DNA of 64,000 nt from Cytidiella melzeri (Eukaryota; Basidiomycota; Agaricomycetes; Polyporales; Irpicaceae), in assembly GCA_022592445.1 (NCBI GenBank), contig JABYQR010000221.1, positions 1 to 64,000 on the forward strand, written 5' to 3'. Made by a program: the position numbers and the translations under genes. Of the stretch, positions 1-11,637 are shown one piece after another. The notes below the pieces were generated by a model. It was not told the DNA's origin, did not search any database, and saw only the letters and a program-made list of their open reading frames with translations. Every line of letters begins with the position of its first letter. Position 1 is the first letter of the stretch.

Positions 1-60
1 CAAGCGGCTGCTGCCGCATCGGGCTGATTTCCCCTCTCTCTGATAGCAAACCTTGTAATA
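1..60. repeat. Fragment of dispersed repeat family D
   Basis: The first ~55 bases closely match 50789-50835 (same run of caagc-gctgc-gccgcat-gggc followed by tttcccctctc-ctgat-gcaa). The two lie in the same orientation. Related pieces occur at 13842-14186, 19665-20290, 21716-22050 and 50393-50870. I cannot assign the family to a transposon class. Confidence 0.5.
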
Positions 61-729
61 GTCAGTAGGTAACGCTCTACCCCACAGATAAACCTGATAT
101 AGAGAATTCGGACCTTCCAAATGTTCCATCCCTGTGAAATGTGCATTTGTCAACCACTCTGCAATTTCAAGTACACTTGGTCGGCTTGCAGGCCATCTTC
201 TTTATCTTCTTGTGTTGCATGCATGACTCAGTGGTTAATTACTCAGTGGCTGTATTTTTGACGCATCTAGATGGCTGACCTAGAAAGTCTTCACATTTGA
301 AGTTAAACACATGCTATAGCCAGCAATGTATGTGCAGTTGTGGTATTTCTACTTTGTTTTGGTCTCAAGCATAGTATTTGGATGCTAGTTTGTAATCTGC
401 TGTGTACAGATATGAACAACGTGATCTATGTATTCTGTCAATTATCTCTAAATACAGCATCTGCTGAGAAGGTCTCAATATTAGTGAGGAAAGCGTTTGC
501 AGCTGATTTAGTTGTTGCAGCCGTGACTTCCATTCACGGTTGGACACTGGGGTTGCCATTCCTTCAACAATGTCCTTTAATCGTTTCTGAAACCAGTCCT
601 CTGCCTCGTGAGACCAAAATCCTACATTGAGCCCTGAGTCGAGCCACGTATTGTGTATTGGCCATCATGACACAATTGATCCATGGTCTGCTGCTTGTGC
701 TTGGTGTTCAAGTCAGTCTATGTATGACC
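60..729. other. No supported gene
   Basis: The stretch has only short ORFs without recognisable motifs or convincing splice structure. I see no LTR, tRNA or repeat in it other than the repeat edge at position 1-60. Confidence 0.4.
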
Positions 730-2049
730 TCATAAATTGACATGCCACATAAGGGTTTTTACATGGTATACACCTGAAATGACATACTGCTCGTGCAATT
801 TCAGTGTGGTTTCAGCATATGAATCCCGGTTTGCCACTATCCGTTTGAGGGGAACGTGACCCGAACGTTTGTTGACAGGTGAACCTTCCAGGATGTTGTT
901 TATGCTACATACTCCCCAAGCAAGACACCACGCAATGCCACCCTGAGTAAGTGCTGTTTGTCCAGCAACCCCTTCCAGCAGGTTGTCTCGGACTCGAATG
1001 TACACCTTATAGTCTTCCATCGTGAGATTAGTGTTGTGTGGTTTGACACCAAGTCCTATGGGAGCGTTGTTGAGCATCATGTTGGTAGGTATTGTATTTT
1101 GTGGAAGAACTGTGTCAAATGGTATTGGGGAAATGATTCTGACCGGAATTCCACGTGCAACGAATGCAACCAGCAGCATTGACAAGTCTGACCCAAAGCG
1201 AGCCCTTCGTGCATGTAGGACTGAAACTGCGTGTTGGATCAGCAGACTCCAGCCAGCTGTGCAACATGTTGGCTTTGAGTCAATTGATTCCACCATATAC
1301 CATGCAGATTTACTTTCTCCGTCATTGAATTTTGACACTGCAATGAATGATCTGCTAGTGTCTGCCTCCAGTCCACGTTCCTCCGCTTCCGGGTTCATGT
1401 CACATACCTCAGCTGGTGGTAACTCGCGCGCCTTGACGTATGCAACAAAATCCGCAGCTGACGGCAAGATACTGTTATCAATGCTGTCAGATCTCACCCA
1501 TAACCCCATTGACCAATACAGCTTGGCACAATCTCTTTCCAGCAACCAGCTCTGAGCTTCAGTTTTACGTGGCATCCATTCTCCATCAGGACGAGTAAAT
1601 CCATATTGTAAAGTGAGGACTTTGGTTATGAAAGGAGTGATGACTGCTGACAAAGCTTTGTTATGCAATACATCCCCACCGTCGTCGACATCTAGCAGCA
1701 GTGCTGTTGACTCCTCTTGCAACATGGAAGGTAGTGAACCTTTGGATGTGTGCATGTTGTCAGGAGTTGTGAAGGGAACCTTTGGATAAGTGTCGCTGTG
1801 AGATTGAAGACACAGGAACTCTAGTTCTTCCAAGTTTCTGATTGAGGTGGACACCGTTGGGAGATGTGTGGTGCTGAGCCAACTGTACGGTGACATCAAG
1901 TTGCAAGGGTTCCACCTGAGATGAAGATAACAAGACAGGTGTTTGAGAGGGTGAGGGCAGTGGTGATGAGATGTAAGGATTGTTTGGCATGAGAGACGCT
2001 CCTGTGTTGTTAAGTCCTGTTCACGCGGTGTCTTGCGCGGCATTCCCAT
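730..2049 (-). CDS. Hypothetical protein, agaricomycete-type
   Basis: This is an open frame of 439 codons. The first ~110 residues are Ser/Pro/His/Leu-rich and an alternative frame at 1760-1990 reads equally well, so the true N-terminus may lie in that frame or behind an intron. From about residue 150 the frame is balanced and protein-like: WMPRKTEAQSWLLERDCAKL, then AWYMVESIDSKP, and a C-terminal block with LTQGGIAWCLAWGV followed by HEQYVISGVYH. I recall similar C-terminal blocks (a Gly-Gly-x-x-Trp segment followed by an acidic or aromatic tail) in uncharacterised mushroom proteins that occur in many copies. No catalytic motif, signal peptide or membrane segment is evident. The function is unknown. 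Confidence 0.5.
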   Translation of the reverse strand: MGMPRKTPREQDLTTQERLSCQTILTSHHHCPHPLKHLSCYLHLRWNPCNLMSPYSWLSTTHLPTVSTSIRNLEELEFLCLQSHSDTYPKVPFTTPDNMHTSKGSLPSMLQEESTALLLDVDDGGDVLHNKALSAVITPFITKVLTLQYGFTRPDGEWMPRKTEAQSWLLERDCAKLYWSMGLWVRSDSIDNSILPSAADFVAYVKARELPPAEVCDMNPEAEERGLEADTSRSFIAVSKFNDGESKSAWYMVESIDSKPTCCTAGWSLLIQHAVSVLHARRARFGSDLSMLLVAFVARGIPVRIISPIPFDTVLPQNTIPTNMMLNNAPIGLGVKPHNTNLTMEDYKVYIRVRDNLLEGVAGQTALTQGGIAWCLAWGVCSINNILEGSPVNKRSGHVPLKRIVANRDSYAETTLKLHEQYVISGVYHVKTLMWHVNL

Positions 2050-2113
2050 TGTCGAGGATGTATGCAGACAGGTAATTTAGTACTCATGCCGAAATGAGTT
2101 GTAAATATGCTGC

Positions 2114-3604
2114 TCAGCAGTAGTGTGGTGCCACAGATATGGCAGGTCTCTGAACAGTACTTCCTGCGGATTTCGGCGTCTTGCTCGCGAGTCCAGATGT
2201 AAACTGATGGGCCGTTTCAACCTGGTAACAGTTGGGACTGTTGTGAAGCAATCCCTGCAAGCCTTTTGCGTCAGTCTTCTTCACTCTCTGCAAGTGCCCA
2301 TTTCCTCTGTATGTCTTCTTCTCGAAACACAAACTCCTTGTAGGATTCCCCTGGTAACTGGCAACCTCTGTAAAGGAAGGCATAAGATTGTAAGGTTGAG
2401 TGGGATGGGGTGTATTCTTGTAGACGTGTAAGGCATTTACTTCCATCAGCAGGTGTGTGCAAGTACAACACTGCATTCCCTGTTCTGCAATGTACTGTGA
2501 CCCGGCTGTCCGTAGTACAGGTGGTTGTATTAACAACGAGGTGACCATAATAATTATAGTGCAACGTGATGAGCCATGAAATTCGCTGTAGGAGGTGTAC
2601 AAAACCATTGCGGTGTCCTGAACAATCCAAGCCCATTGATTGTCAGGTCGGAATTGTTGGTACAAAGCACGTGTGGCAGGTGATTATTCTGTGCTGATCG
2701 GGTTACTGGGGTACGCAAACCAAAGGGGGATGGAGTTCCCAAGGGATACAATGTGGGGGATGTCACGATGCCATTGGCATTGCATGTTAGGGTCAAATGT
2801 CCTTGTAATTTCAACAAAGGCTCAAATTTGCGGAATAGACCAGTCACAAATCCAGGAGGTTCTGAGCACATTACACATTGTCAGAGGTATAGCGTGTTCA
2901 TCCTGAGATATGTCTTCCCACACATGTGTACCGGCCACCTCTTCTTTCATAAGGAGGTACAACAGGAACGCAAAACGTAGAGTAAACACTGCTCGAGCAA
3001 GACGTGTGGCTAGTATGGCTCTTGCTGCGGTTGGCCAAGCAGAAGAATACCCGAATGACGAAGAATTGGGGGTAGTCGCTGTCTCAAGGTACGTGCTTGA
3101 AATACGGCGAAGAAGGCAACACTGCAGGCACAGCATAAGTTGCTCGAGAGCCTGCCACTGCCATTGCCTAGCAGGCTTGAGTTGATAGGACAGGCTTGGT
3201 GCCCGCCCGGCGACTTGCTCTACTTCTACAGCGAAGGGTGATAGACAGCCGAGCACAGGGCCATCGTAATGCAGTTGGAGTGGGACAATTGCGAAGTAGA
3301 AATATGAATCATATGCAAATCTAGTTCGTAGTCCATCAAATATGCTGCTAATCGAGTTGATGACAAGGGGAGGCTCGTGAAGATAGTCGGCATTTGGACT
3401 GGTGTATATGTTTGTACCCAGTGATCTGATTACGTGCAAATGCGTCAACATGTTGGTTGAATGGCTGTCCAACACCATGTATCTAGACGTGTGCTTAATA
3501 TAGTTACTGTATATCTGAATGATCATGTACCTCGCAAATATGTTAGAGATGTCTTCACAAACAGCGGTGTCTTGTCCCTGGTAATGTAATGCAACGCCAC
3601 ACAC
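2114..3604 (-). pseudogene. Hypothetical coding remnants, frame-broken
   Basis: Overlapping minus-strand frames at 2822-3604 (260 codons), 2554-2871 (105 codons) and 2114-2665 (183 codons) follow one another upstream of the 730-2049 frame. The 2822-3604 frame contains balanced stretches such as LVINSISSIFDGLRTRFAYD and VPLQLHYDGPVLGCLSPFAV. Its C-terminal third becomes Arg/Leu-rich and ends beside the 2554-2871 frame, which suggests an unrecognised intron or a frameshift near 2830-2870. They may be exons of one gene with 730-2049, but I could not fix splice sites. No family is recognised. Confidence 0.35.
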
Positions 3605-4084
3605 TGATTGTGCACACGCCTTCTTCGCGCTGCATACAATTGCTCAGCACCTGTTGAGATATACAACGGCAAATGGTCCACTCACTTTGATGCAAGCAGT
3701 ACAGGCCTTGATAACAAAGATCGCCGGCCAAATCCCTAGGATGCTGTGTGCTGCGTGAGTGTTTGTTATGTGAGTACACTTCACAAGTCAGACGCACCAA
3801 ATATGTCCCCAATTATGCAACCGACATGGTCCTCCAATGTTGTGACTTCGTAATGCAATTGTCTTCTGCACCTCGTGATTTGTCTGGGTTTGCGGTGTTG
3901 AGGTCGTACAATATCGCCAACAACAGGGTAAACTACCCCGTTGCTGAGATACTGTGAAAAAGGTGGCAAAGTTGGGCGAGGAGAGGTGCACATTGAGATA
4001 CCGCAAGTCAATCACCATGCTGATCCGATTGCTTAGCAGGTTGTCCCGTGTTTGCGGTCCGGTGTTAAGGTTAGGCGCCATCAG

Positions 4085-4500
4085 TCAACTCCTGATTCTT
4101 GCGCGCTCTCTCCCCCTCCAGCCCCCAAATTCCGGCCCGGGCTTGCAATCCGGTGTTAAGGGTAGGCACTATCAGCGAATGTTTGACTTGTCGTTCTTGC
4201 CCTCTCACTCACTCACTCCAGCCCCCGCATTCTTGGTCTTGGTCTCGCTCTCTCTCTCTCGCTCTTCCACCTTCACGGTTGATGTTGCACAAGAGGGTAG
4301 TGTACCCTCTTGTGTAATGTGCCGTGTTCATCCTTTTCTTGCCCTCTCACTCGCTCTCTCCAGCCCCCGCCTTCTCGGTCTCAGTCTCGGTCTCTCTCTT
4401 TTGCTCTCTCTCTCTCGCTCTCCTACCTCTCCACGGTTTATGTTGCACAAGAGGGTTGTGTACCCTCTTGTGTAGTGTACTGTGTTCATCTTTTCCAGTC
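4085..4500. repeat. CT-rich tandem repeat with embedded 11-bp hairpins
   Basis: This is a pyrimidine-rich tract of about 158-bp units containing tcttgccctctcactc, ccagcccccg and ctctctctct blocks. Two units end in a perfect inverted repeat: CACAAGAGGGT, a 5-nt loop, then ACCCTCTTGTG, at 4288-4314 and 4446-4472. A third, shorter unit starts near 4140. Long plus-strand ORFs here are low-complexity Ser/Leu/Pro translations and should not be read as genes. Confidence 0.7.
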
Positions 4501-5485
4501 TCACCCTCTCTTCTGTGCGCAACTCGACACAGATAAACCGCGCGACAATTTCCTCACCTCTCACATTCCCTCTCAACCGCTCACTGCACGCCGATATCAC
4601 CTACAACAACAAATTCACCGCTATATTCCCTGCCATTGGCCTGTTCCACCAACCACGATCGCTTGATCTGACAAAACCCGATCCAAGCATGACGTGGGAG
4701 CGAGCACGATTGTGCGGTTCTTGAGTTGTGTTGTTGTAGAGCGCGGTTGGCATGCACAGCGTGTGCCGGAGTCTTGGGGTTGACGAAGAACACTACAGAG
4801 GGAAAAGGTGCGTGTTGTTTTGCAAGACGGTGTACAGCTGATGGCAATTTGCTACTAGGTCGACAACGGAGTGTGCACTCTCGAAGTGTCCGTCATCAGC
4901 CAGTGTTTTGTGAGGCAGGATGGAACTGGATAGTTTGGAAAATGATTTGCGGGTGTTTCCAGCGGAGTACTGCATCTGTAGAATTTGCGAGTTGTGTTCA
5001 TGAACTAGTGATTAAGTTGCTCTGGCTGCAGAACATAGTCGTACGTACCCTTGCAATTGAGATAATATATATACATCATCCAGTTTTCCCTCTACGCTAC
5101 AAATAGCTTGCTTGATCTCAATATAATATCCTGTCATCCCATCTCCTTATACTTTTGACATGCGCCACTCGGATTATCTGTATATTGAGTTCTTTACCTG
5201 AGACGTTGTCATCAGGCTGCAATTAGATGTCCTCATATTCGCACGCCCTTCGTTCACGAGCACGCGAGTACCCTGTGTACCCAGACCTTGCTTGTACCCA
5301 CTGTGTCTCAAAAGTCAGGATGACAAAATCAAGGGGTTGGCAATGTTTTTATCTTATTTTCAGTATTGTTATTTGTTGGCAAAGCCAGGGAGGGTACATG
5401 CCGAGGTACTATGCACACAGTGGAGTATGCGTAACAGGGAAATTGAAAGTCAAAATGCGCGATACGCGCAGCAAAAGTACACAAC
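4500..5485. other. No supported gene
   Basis: There are several short overlapping ORFs on both strands, none with motifs or splice support. I see no repeat boundary. Confidence 0.4.
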
Positions 5486-6042
5486 TTAGTAAATGATGAG
5501 GGTTGGCGATGAATCCACTTCCTCTGTGGTTGGTGCAAGAAGCCTTCTGACACTTCGTAAAGCAGTCACATCGACCGTGCGACTCATTACGAAGTGTCTG
5601 AGAGCGCCGTTGCAACGAGCAAAGACAAGAGCATTGAGGAAACGCACTTTATGGTGGGACTCGATGTTATGCAGAGGGGGAGGAGACGCGTCCAAGTTCT
5701 TGTCTAATATGCTGGCATCGTGAAACCATTTGCTGTCCTGCATTGTATCCCTGTGGGCAGTAAAGTCCTCCGCATTGTGAAGAGCTCCTTGGGCCACCAC
5801 GAACATGTTCCAACCCAATCGTCATTCGCGGACTCAGACAATGCAGGGTCGTGTCAAGCTGTTCGCCACCGTCACCCGTAGTCGGTATGCCTCGCTCGGG
5901 AATTCTTCTGTTGTCAGTTTGCCTTCCTTCCAACCGTGGCGCTTCCAGGAGACGTAAGCAGAAATCCACTTACTGGGAGGCTCCGGCTCAGCTTTTCTAG
6001 CAGTCAACCTGTCTGGTTCGAACGTGAATTGTATGACTTTAG
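5486..6042 (-). pseudogene. 3' part of a host-like gene cut off by element A1
   Basis: Minus-strand coding starts directly at the A1 insertion point (6042) with KVIQFTFEPDRLTARKAEPE and continues through PSKWISAYVSWKRHGWKEGK and LTTEEFPSEAYRLR. A further minus frame (5486-5818; SILDKNLDASPPP, HHKVRFLNALVFARC) probably represents the next exon after a short intron near 5840. The 5' part is not to the right of A1. It lies 25 kb away at 31140-31515 on the plus strand, with an exon that joins this one in frame once the 13837-31515 segment is turned round. The function is unknown. The gene is certainly disrupted here. Confidence 0.6.
6038..6042. repeat. Left target duplication of A1 (tttag)
   Basis: The five bases directly left of the A1 5' LTR are tttag. 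The bases right of A1 (13837-13841) are tgggg and do not match. The reverse complement ctaaa occurs at 31511-31515 beside A2. Confidence 0.8.
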
Positions 6043-6800
6043 TGTCATGGATGGCCTGACTAGCCCTTAATTTTCGCAATTTACCTCTTGTTTTTATCTG
6101 TAAAACTCCAGGCTGCAGCTCAGTTGCAACCTTCTCTGCACAACCTCCTTTGCACGTCTATTAAGCGCCCGTATCACGTGGCTTAGACGCTCCACACGGT
6201 CACATTACTTGCTACTACGTCACACTGGCATGTGACTTAGCTTAAGTAAGACCACATGGCTACAGACACATGGTTCAGCCCATAGCTAGGGTTTGATGTC
6301 ATAAATGACGTCCACATGGACTCCTTTTGTTCTTTCCTTATTGTTCTCTTTATGGAAGGATGTTCTCACAGGTATGGGAATGGAATACAATATTTGGTCT
6401 CCTTTTAGATAGATTCTCTCACGGGTAGAGTTCTTGGCAAGGTCTAGACAATAGCTATTGTTCTCTTTTAGGTAGTTCTTTTGTTCTTCGTTCACATGGC
6501 TTCTTGCAAAGCCTGCCCTCAACATGGTCTGTGCGCAGGTCCCTGAAGTCTATATAAGCAGCTACATGTACGCTCCTAGCCCCCATCTCGACCTCTTGGT
6601 CTTTACTGGGCTAGGTAAGCAAACCCCTCCTGTACTACATAGCTAGTAGTACCCAATACTAACTTGGTCTTTACTGGGCTAGACAACTTGTATAAAGTCT
6701 GATAGCTGGTGAGAGCACTGTGCTACATGCCTGCCACCACCTCCTCGTTGATATCCACTTTGTGTCCCTGTCTGTCACGTCGAGCCTTGTCTCCGTGTCA
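6043..6800 (+). repeat. A1 5' LTR
   Basis: This is a 758-bp LTR starting TGTCATGG and ending CCGTGTCA. It differs from the A1 3' LTR at several places (for example near 6108 and 6150) and carries a TATA box at 6551. A 79-codon antisense ORF (6286-6525) is shared by all A LTRs. I regard that ORF as probably fortuitous. Confidence 0.93.
6551..6594 (+). promoter_or_regulatory. A-element core promoter and predicted mRNA start
   Basis: tatataag at 6551 is followed 34 nt later by atctcgacct (6585-6594). The spacing is typical of a TATA-driven start. The sequence at the predicted start is complementary to the primer site just after the LTR. This is exact in the A2 copy (49841-49850 against 49623-49632). 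Confidence 0.55.
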
Positions 6801-6802
6801 TT

Positions 6803-6812
6803 TGGTTGAGAT
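6803..6812 (+). other. A1 primer-binding site, self-priming type
   Basis: The LTR is followed by tt and then tggttgagat. This pairs with the predicted 5' end of the transcript (atctcgacct) with one G:U wobble and one terminal mismatch. The A2 copy has the exact complement aggtcgagat. This arrangement matches Tf1/sushi-type self-priming rather than tRNA priming. Confidence 0.5.
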
Positions 6813-6866
6813 CGTTGTGTAAACCCTGGGTCCCCATTCCCACCGTTTTAAAAAGTTTATTCCTGT

Positions 6867-7670
6867 TTGACGAGTACGTCTCCGGCTTCTCATACCGTTG
6901 AGCTACACTTACGTTGTCCGTTTCTACCCCCTGCGCGTTGTCTAGTGCCTAAGGACACACGCCCCCGTTTTTCTAAGAACCTCTCTACAACTGAGCCTCA
7001 GCTCAAGAGGTCTCTTCCATCATCGTTCCTTGACGCTTTCGCTGAAAAGTGTAAGAGCGGTCAACCTCATCGCTGGTCTGTCAAAGACCTGGTCACCGTT
7101 GCGAAGTACGTGTCCAAGAAGCCGCCTGTCAAAGGCATCACCCTCACCGTCCCCTCTTACAAGGAAAACCAACAACTTTGTGCTTCTGCCAGAGCATACG
7201 GAGAACGTGCCGGTGAAGCATGTGCTCGCACTCTAGCTGAGCAGCGAACCCACAAGCCAACTCTCTCGGAGCGGCTCGCTAAGCTTCCCCGCCCACTCCC
7301 GCTCCCGCTGCACCCAAACCGGTGTTAATAGACTTCAAGAAGCTATCACCGGTTGACCTCGTCGGCATCTTCAGGCCAAAACTCACCGCTGTCCGCACCC
7401 GCCTGCAAGCTCTCACGGAGCTTGAAGAACTCCTAAACCGCGCCAACCCACCACCGTCGCGCGCTGCTTCACCTTGTCAACAAGGTTAATCGTTTCCTCA
7501 ACCGAGTCGACGATCTCGCACCCGTCACAGCAGACCGCGAGTGGCAGCTCCTGGACTGGGGTTGCAAACCAATTGGGAAGGTTTCTTTTAAGCAGCTTCG
7601 TAAAAACTACAACAAAGTCCTTGCACAACTTAACGTAGTAAATAGTGATAGCTATTTCGAGTGGATTTAG
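6867..7670 (+). pseudogene. A1 ORF0, degenerate
   Basis: This is the degraded counterpart of the intact 242-codon ORF at 48760-49488 in A2. It shares VPKDTRPRFSKNL near 6945, LVTVAKYVSKKPPVKGIT near 7090, and a terminal SYFEWI-stop at about 7670. The frame is lost around 7310-7330 and again near 7450-7480. It lies between the primer site and gag. I do not recognise a domain. Confidence 0.6.
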
Positions 7671-7890
7671 ATAGATCCATAGTTTGCCCATCACGTCGTC
7701 CAGTCTTCTTGTGAAAATTGCATACACTTCTTCAATTCGAGAGCAGTCACCGACGATCACTTCTCGAGCATTCTACGAGTTGACAAAAACGCCAAATCGT
7801 ACACTCAGGCAGACCAACAGAACGGTCAGCAGCAAATAGCATCACCAGACTCCGACCGAAGAAAATCGTCGTCTCATCACCCAAGAAGAC

Positions 7891-9127
7891 ATGGATCCCA
7901 ACCAGCCTGCGCCCCTGTTGCCCAGCTGCCCCAGTCGCCAACCTGAGCCAGCAGACGTCCTAAATATGTTGGGCGTCCTGACACAAAGGATGGTGACCTT
8001 ACCAATCAGGTGGCTGCACTTGCAGCTGCACAGGCACCGGCGGTTGCTGCTGCTACCCACGTTTCTCGGGAAAGAAGCATCGTCGAGAAACCAGTCTCCT
8101 TCAAGGGGAAAACCTCGTCGGAAGCCCGGCTCTTCTGCCACGCGTTCATAGTATGGGCGCAAAATCAAGGAAAAGCGTTCTTCCAGCAAGACACGCAAGG
8201 CCAGGTCCGGGTGGACAACAACGGCGCGAGGATCTTTGATCCTCATAAACTCATCACAAGCGCCCTGTCCTTCATGCAGGAAGACGCCGCTGATTGGGCT
8301 CGTCCTCACATCGAGGAGCTAGCTAGCAGCAAACCAGCGTTCGGAAATAGCTGGGACACGTTATTGAGGCCTTCAAGGCCAAATTTGAGCCTATTGACGC
8401 AGTCATGCAGGCCAAAACCAAGGTTCCGGCATGAAGCAGGGCAACAAGACCTTGCCGCCCACATCTCGGAGTTGAGACTTGGGCCCCTCGCACTGGCTGG
8501 AGCCAGCAGGACCTTTTCGATCGCCTCAAGTCCAGCTTGAGCACGGAGTACTTGCAGCGTGTCTCGTACTCCAGACCCGCGCAACCACATATGATGCGCT
8601 CAAGACCAATGCAAGGCTGTAGATGCACAGCTTGCTGACCTACGCAATAGCACGGGGAAGGTCATGGTGGATAGTTCTTCGGGACACGGCAAGTCCCACC
8701 AGCAAGCGTTCCGCGATCCCAATGCTATGGAGATCGACGCGTCCCGCTTCTCTGCCTCTTTTGACTCGCTCTTTGGGGTCTGGGCAAGCAGGAGATCTTC
8801 CAGAAATGGAAGAAGGAGATGAGCAAGCGCTGCTCGGTTTGTGGATCCGAGAACCACAAAAAGAGGGACTTGAAGCACCCCGATGACCCGGTCTGCAACC
8901 ATTGCGGTGGTACCGGTCACTGGGGGGCAGTTTGCCTGAAACGGCTTCAAGGCGTCCCTAAGGGACAAAAAGTCGCTGCAACCTCGTCGACCTCGTCGAC
9001 CACTACTGCGCCGAAGCAAGACGCATCCAGTGACAAGGATGCTAAGATTGCTGCTCTCAAGGACATGCTGGACATCCAGAAAAAGCAAATGGATGAGATG
9101 GCAGCCAAAATCAATGCGGTTTTTTGA
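7891..9127 (+). pseudogene. A1 gag, frameshifted
   Basis: The start MDPNQPAP at 7891 matches the A2 gag start. Frames change near 7915, 8000 and 8365. The capsid-like part includes the stretch around HAFIVWAQNQGKAFFQQD and SFMQEDAADWARPHIEEL. The C-terminus has Cys-rich metal-binding units: CSVCGSENH, then a canonical CCHC knuckle CNHCGGTGHWGAVC at about 8898-8939. The region then ends at a stop near 9127. This would be the particle-forming and RNA-binding protein, but it cannot be made from this copy as a single chain. Confidence 0.8.
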
Positions 9128-9129
9128 AG

Positions 9130-11637
9130 CGGACTCGTGACACAGCCGCAGCTGCGAGTCCCCCGATACCCTGTCTCCTTCGTCGTCTTGTCGTCTTCTG
9201 CCTCGTCTTCCTCGTGTACAACGTCTACTCCATGCCCGTGTCTACTATCTCCTCGTGTACTATATCATCGCTAGATCGGTTATCATCTCATTTCCGTGTA
9301 CATGTACTAGTTAAAGGTCTGAATAGAAGCATTCGCGTTCCTGCTATGATGATTCAGGAGCTACGGCTTTATTCATCAGCCACCAGTTCGTCAAGAAGCA
9401 TATGATTATTCAGCACCCGCTCGAAAGGGTTATCTCATTGCATAACATTGACGGAACTAAGAATAAAGCTGGCGGATTAACGCACTTTGTTCGCCTTACA
9501 CTCACAGTCGGAGATCACACGAAAGGCAGAGTTTCTCGTCACGGACTTAGGTCCAGAAGACGTCATTCTTGGGCTACCATGGCTCAAGCGCGTAAACCCT
9601 ACTGTCAACTGGGAAAAAGGAGAAATGACAATTCCGAGCGGCTCGGAAGAATCTCCTAACGAACCTTTCCAGAAGGTTGACGGTAATCGCAAAGAACGTA
9701 GGCAGTGGGTTAAAGCCGGTATCATCCAAGACACCACTGACAAAGTCTGGTGTATGGCCGGTTTCACCTACTCTACTAAGCTTGCCGCCGAAGCAAACGA
9801 AGCTAAAGCTCAGCGCTCCTTCAAAGACATCGTTCCATCAGAGTACCACAGACACGCTAAAGTCTTCTCTGAGGAAGAGTCTAATCGGCTACCCCAGCAT
9901 CAGCCCTGGGACCATTCGATTGATCTCAAACCAGACGCTCCTGAGACCATCAAATCAAAGTTTATCCTATGCCCCTGAAGAACAAGCCGAGCTTGACAAG
10001 TTCATTCAGGAGAACCTGTCAAAGGTTACATCACGCCTTCTAAGTCTCCAATGGCTTCTCCGGTCTTTTTCATCAAAAAGAAGGACAACAAACTCCGACT
10101 TATTCAGGACTACCGAAACTCAACGACATCACTGTAAAGAATCGTACCCCTACCGCTTGCTACCGACATTATCAACAAGCTCAAGGGTGCAAAGATCTTC
10201 ACCAAGTTCGATGTTCGTTGGGGATATCACAATGTCCGCATCAAAGAAGGAGATGAGTACAAAGTGGCTTTCGTTACCAACCGAGGACTCTTTGAACCTA
10301 AAGTCATGTTCTTCGGTCTCACGAACTCACCCGCTACCTTCCAAGCTCTGATGGACAACATCTTCGCCGACCTCGTGGCCGAGGGCAAGGTGGCTGTCTA
10401 TCTAGATGACATCTTGATCTGGAGTAACAACCTGACAGAGCACCGCAAGGTTGTTCATGAAGTCCTTGAGCGACTTCAGCAGCACGATCTGTATCTTCGT
10501 CCGGAAAAGTGCGAGTTTGAGAAATCTGAGATGATACCTCGGGTTGATCATTCGCGCTGGCGAAGTAGCTATGGACCCTGTCAAAGTCCAAGCAGTTTCT
10601 ACGTGGCCCACACCCAAGAACCTCAAAGAAGTCAGAGGATTCATTGGGTTTGCCAACTTCTACCGTGCTTCATTCAAGACTTCTCAAAGCACGCACGGCC
10701 TCTACACGACCTGACTAAGAAGGACGTACCGTTCGTCTGGGGTCCAGCACAGCAGACTGCCTTCACGCTGCTAAAGAAGGCCTTTACCACTAAGCCTATC
10801 TTGGCAGTCTGGGACCCTGAACTCCCTACATGTCTAGAAGTCGATGCCTCGGGCTATGCGACCGGTGGAATCATCTCCCAGAAATCGAAGGAAGATGGAT
10901 TCTACCACCCTATCGCCTACCGGTCCGCCTCTATGACTGAAGCAGAGCGTAACTACGAAATCTTTGATCGGGAGATGTTAGCCATCACCGAGGCTCTCAA
11001 AGATTGGCGCCACTACCTTGAGGGGCTCAAGGAACCGTTTGAGATCTGGACAGATCACGCAAACCTGCAGTACTGGAAGACTGCGCAACACCTCACTCGA
11101 CGTCAAGCACGTTGGTCATTACTCTTGGCTGACTTCAACTTCGTGTTGGTACACAAGCCCGGTAGTACCATGATACACGCTGATCCTCTCTCTCGTCTTC
11201 ACTCTCACGCTGTCACGGACGAAGAAGACAACAAGGATCAGGTGGTACTGAAACCGGAACACTTCCGGATCCTCGCTACCAGTGCGCTTGCCACTGCTCC
11301 TCCACTCCGATCAAAGATCCAAGAATGCACGGAGCAAGAAGCAGAAGTTGCACAAGCTCTCGCTACCCTTCGCAAGATGGGTCCTTGCAAACTTGTCGGC
11401 AGTTTACTCGAATGGGAAGAGAGTGACGGGCTCATCTATTACAAGGGAAAACTCTACATCTCTAACAACAAAGAGCTCCGTCACGAAATCGTCAAATCTT
11501 GCCATGACACACCCACGGCTGGTCATCCGGGCAAACACGGCACCATAGCGCTAGTCTCACGACACTATTGGTGGCCAAAGATAAATGCCTTCGTAGAGAC
11601 TTACGTACTAGGTTGTGATTGCTGTCAACGCTATTAG
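9130..11637 (+). pseudogene. A1 pol: protease remnant, reverse transcriptase, RNase H, integrase zinc domain
   Basis: After a degraded protease region (VTDLGPEDVILGLPWL near 9540 is the conserved tail), the RT spans about 9890-10680. The catalytic YLDD is in KVAVYLDDILIW near 10395, and frameshifts near 9960, 10110 and 10545 break it. RNase H follows with LEVDASGYATGG near 10840 and FDREMLAI near 10965. The integrase HHCC zinc motif reads H...H with CDCC at 11613-11624, immediately before a TAG stop at 11635-11637. The A2 copy has a sense codon at that position. Confidence 0.88.

Noticed and set aside
3954..4666. Several plus-strand ORFs of 70-173 codons
   Set aside because: They are translations of CT-rich tandem repeats in all three frames (Ser/Leu/Pro runs) and carry no domain signal.
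6286..6525. 79-codon ORF antisense in A LTRs, repeated at 13322, 26034, 31791 and 49910
   Set aside because: It is shared only because the LTRs are nearly identical. The older solo LTR has a shifted C-terminus, and the ORF opposes the element transcript. I see no motif.
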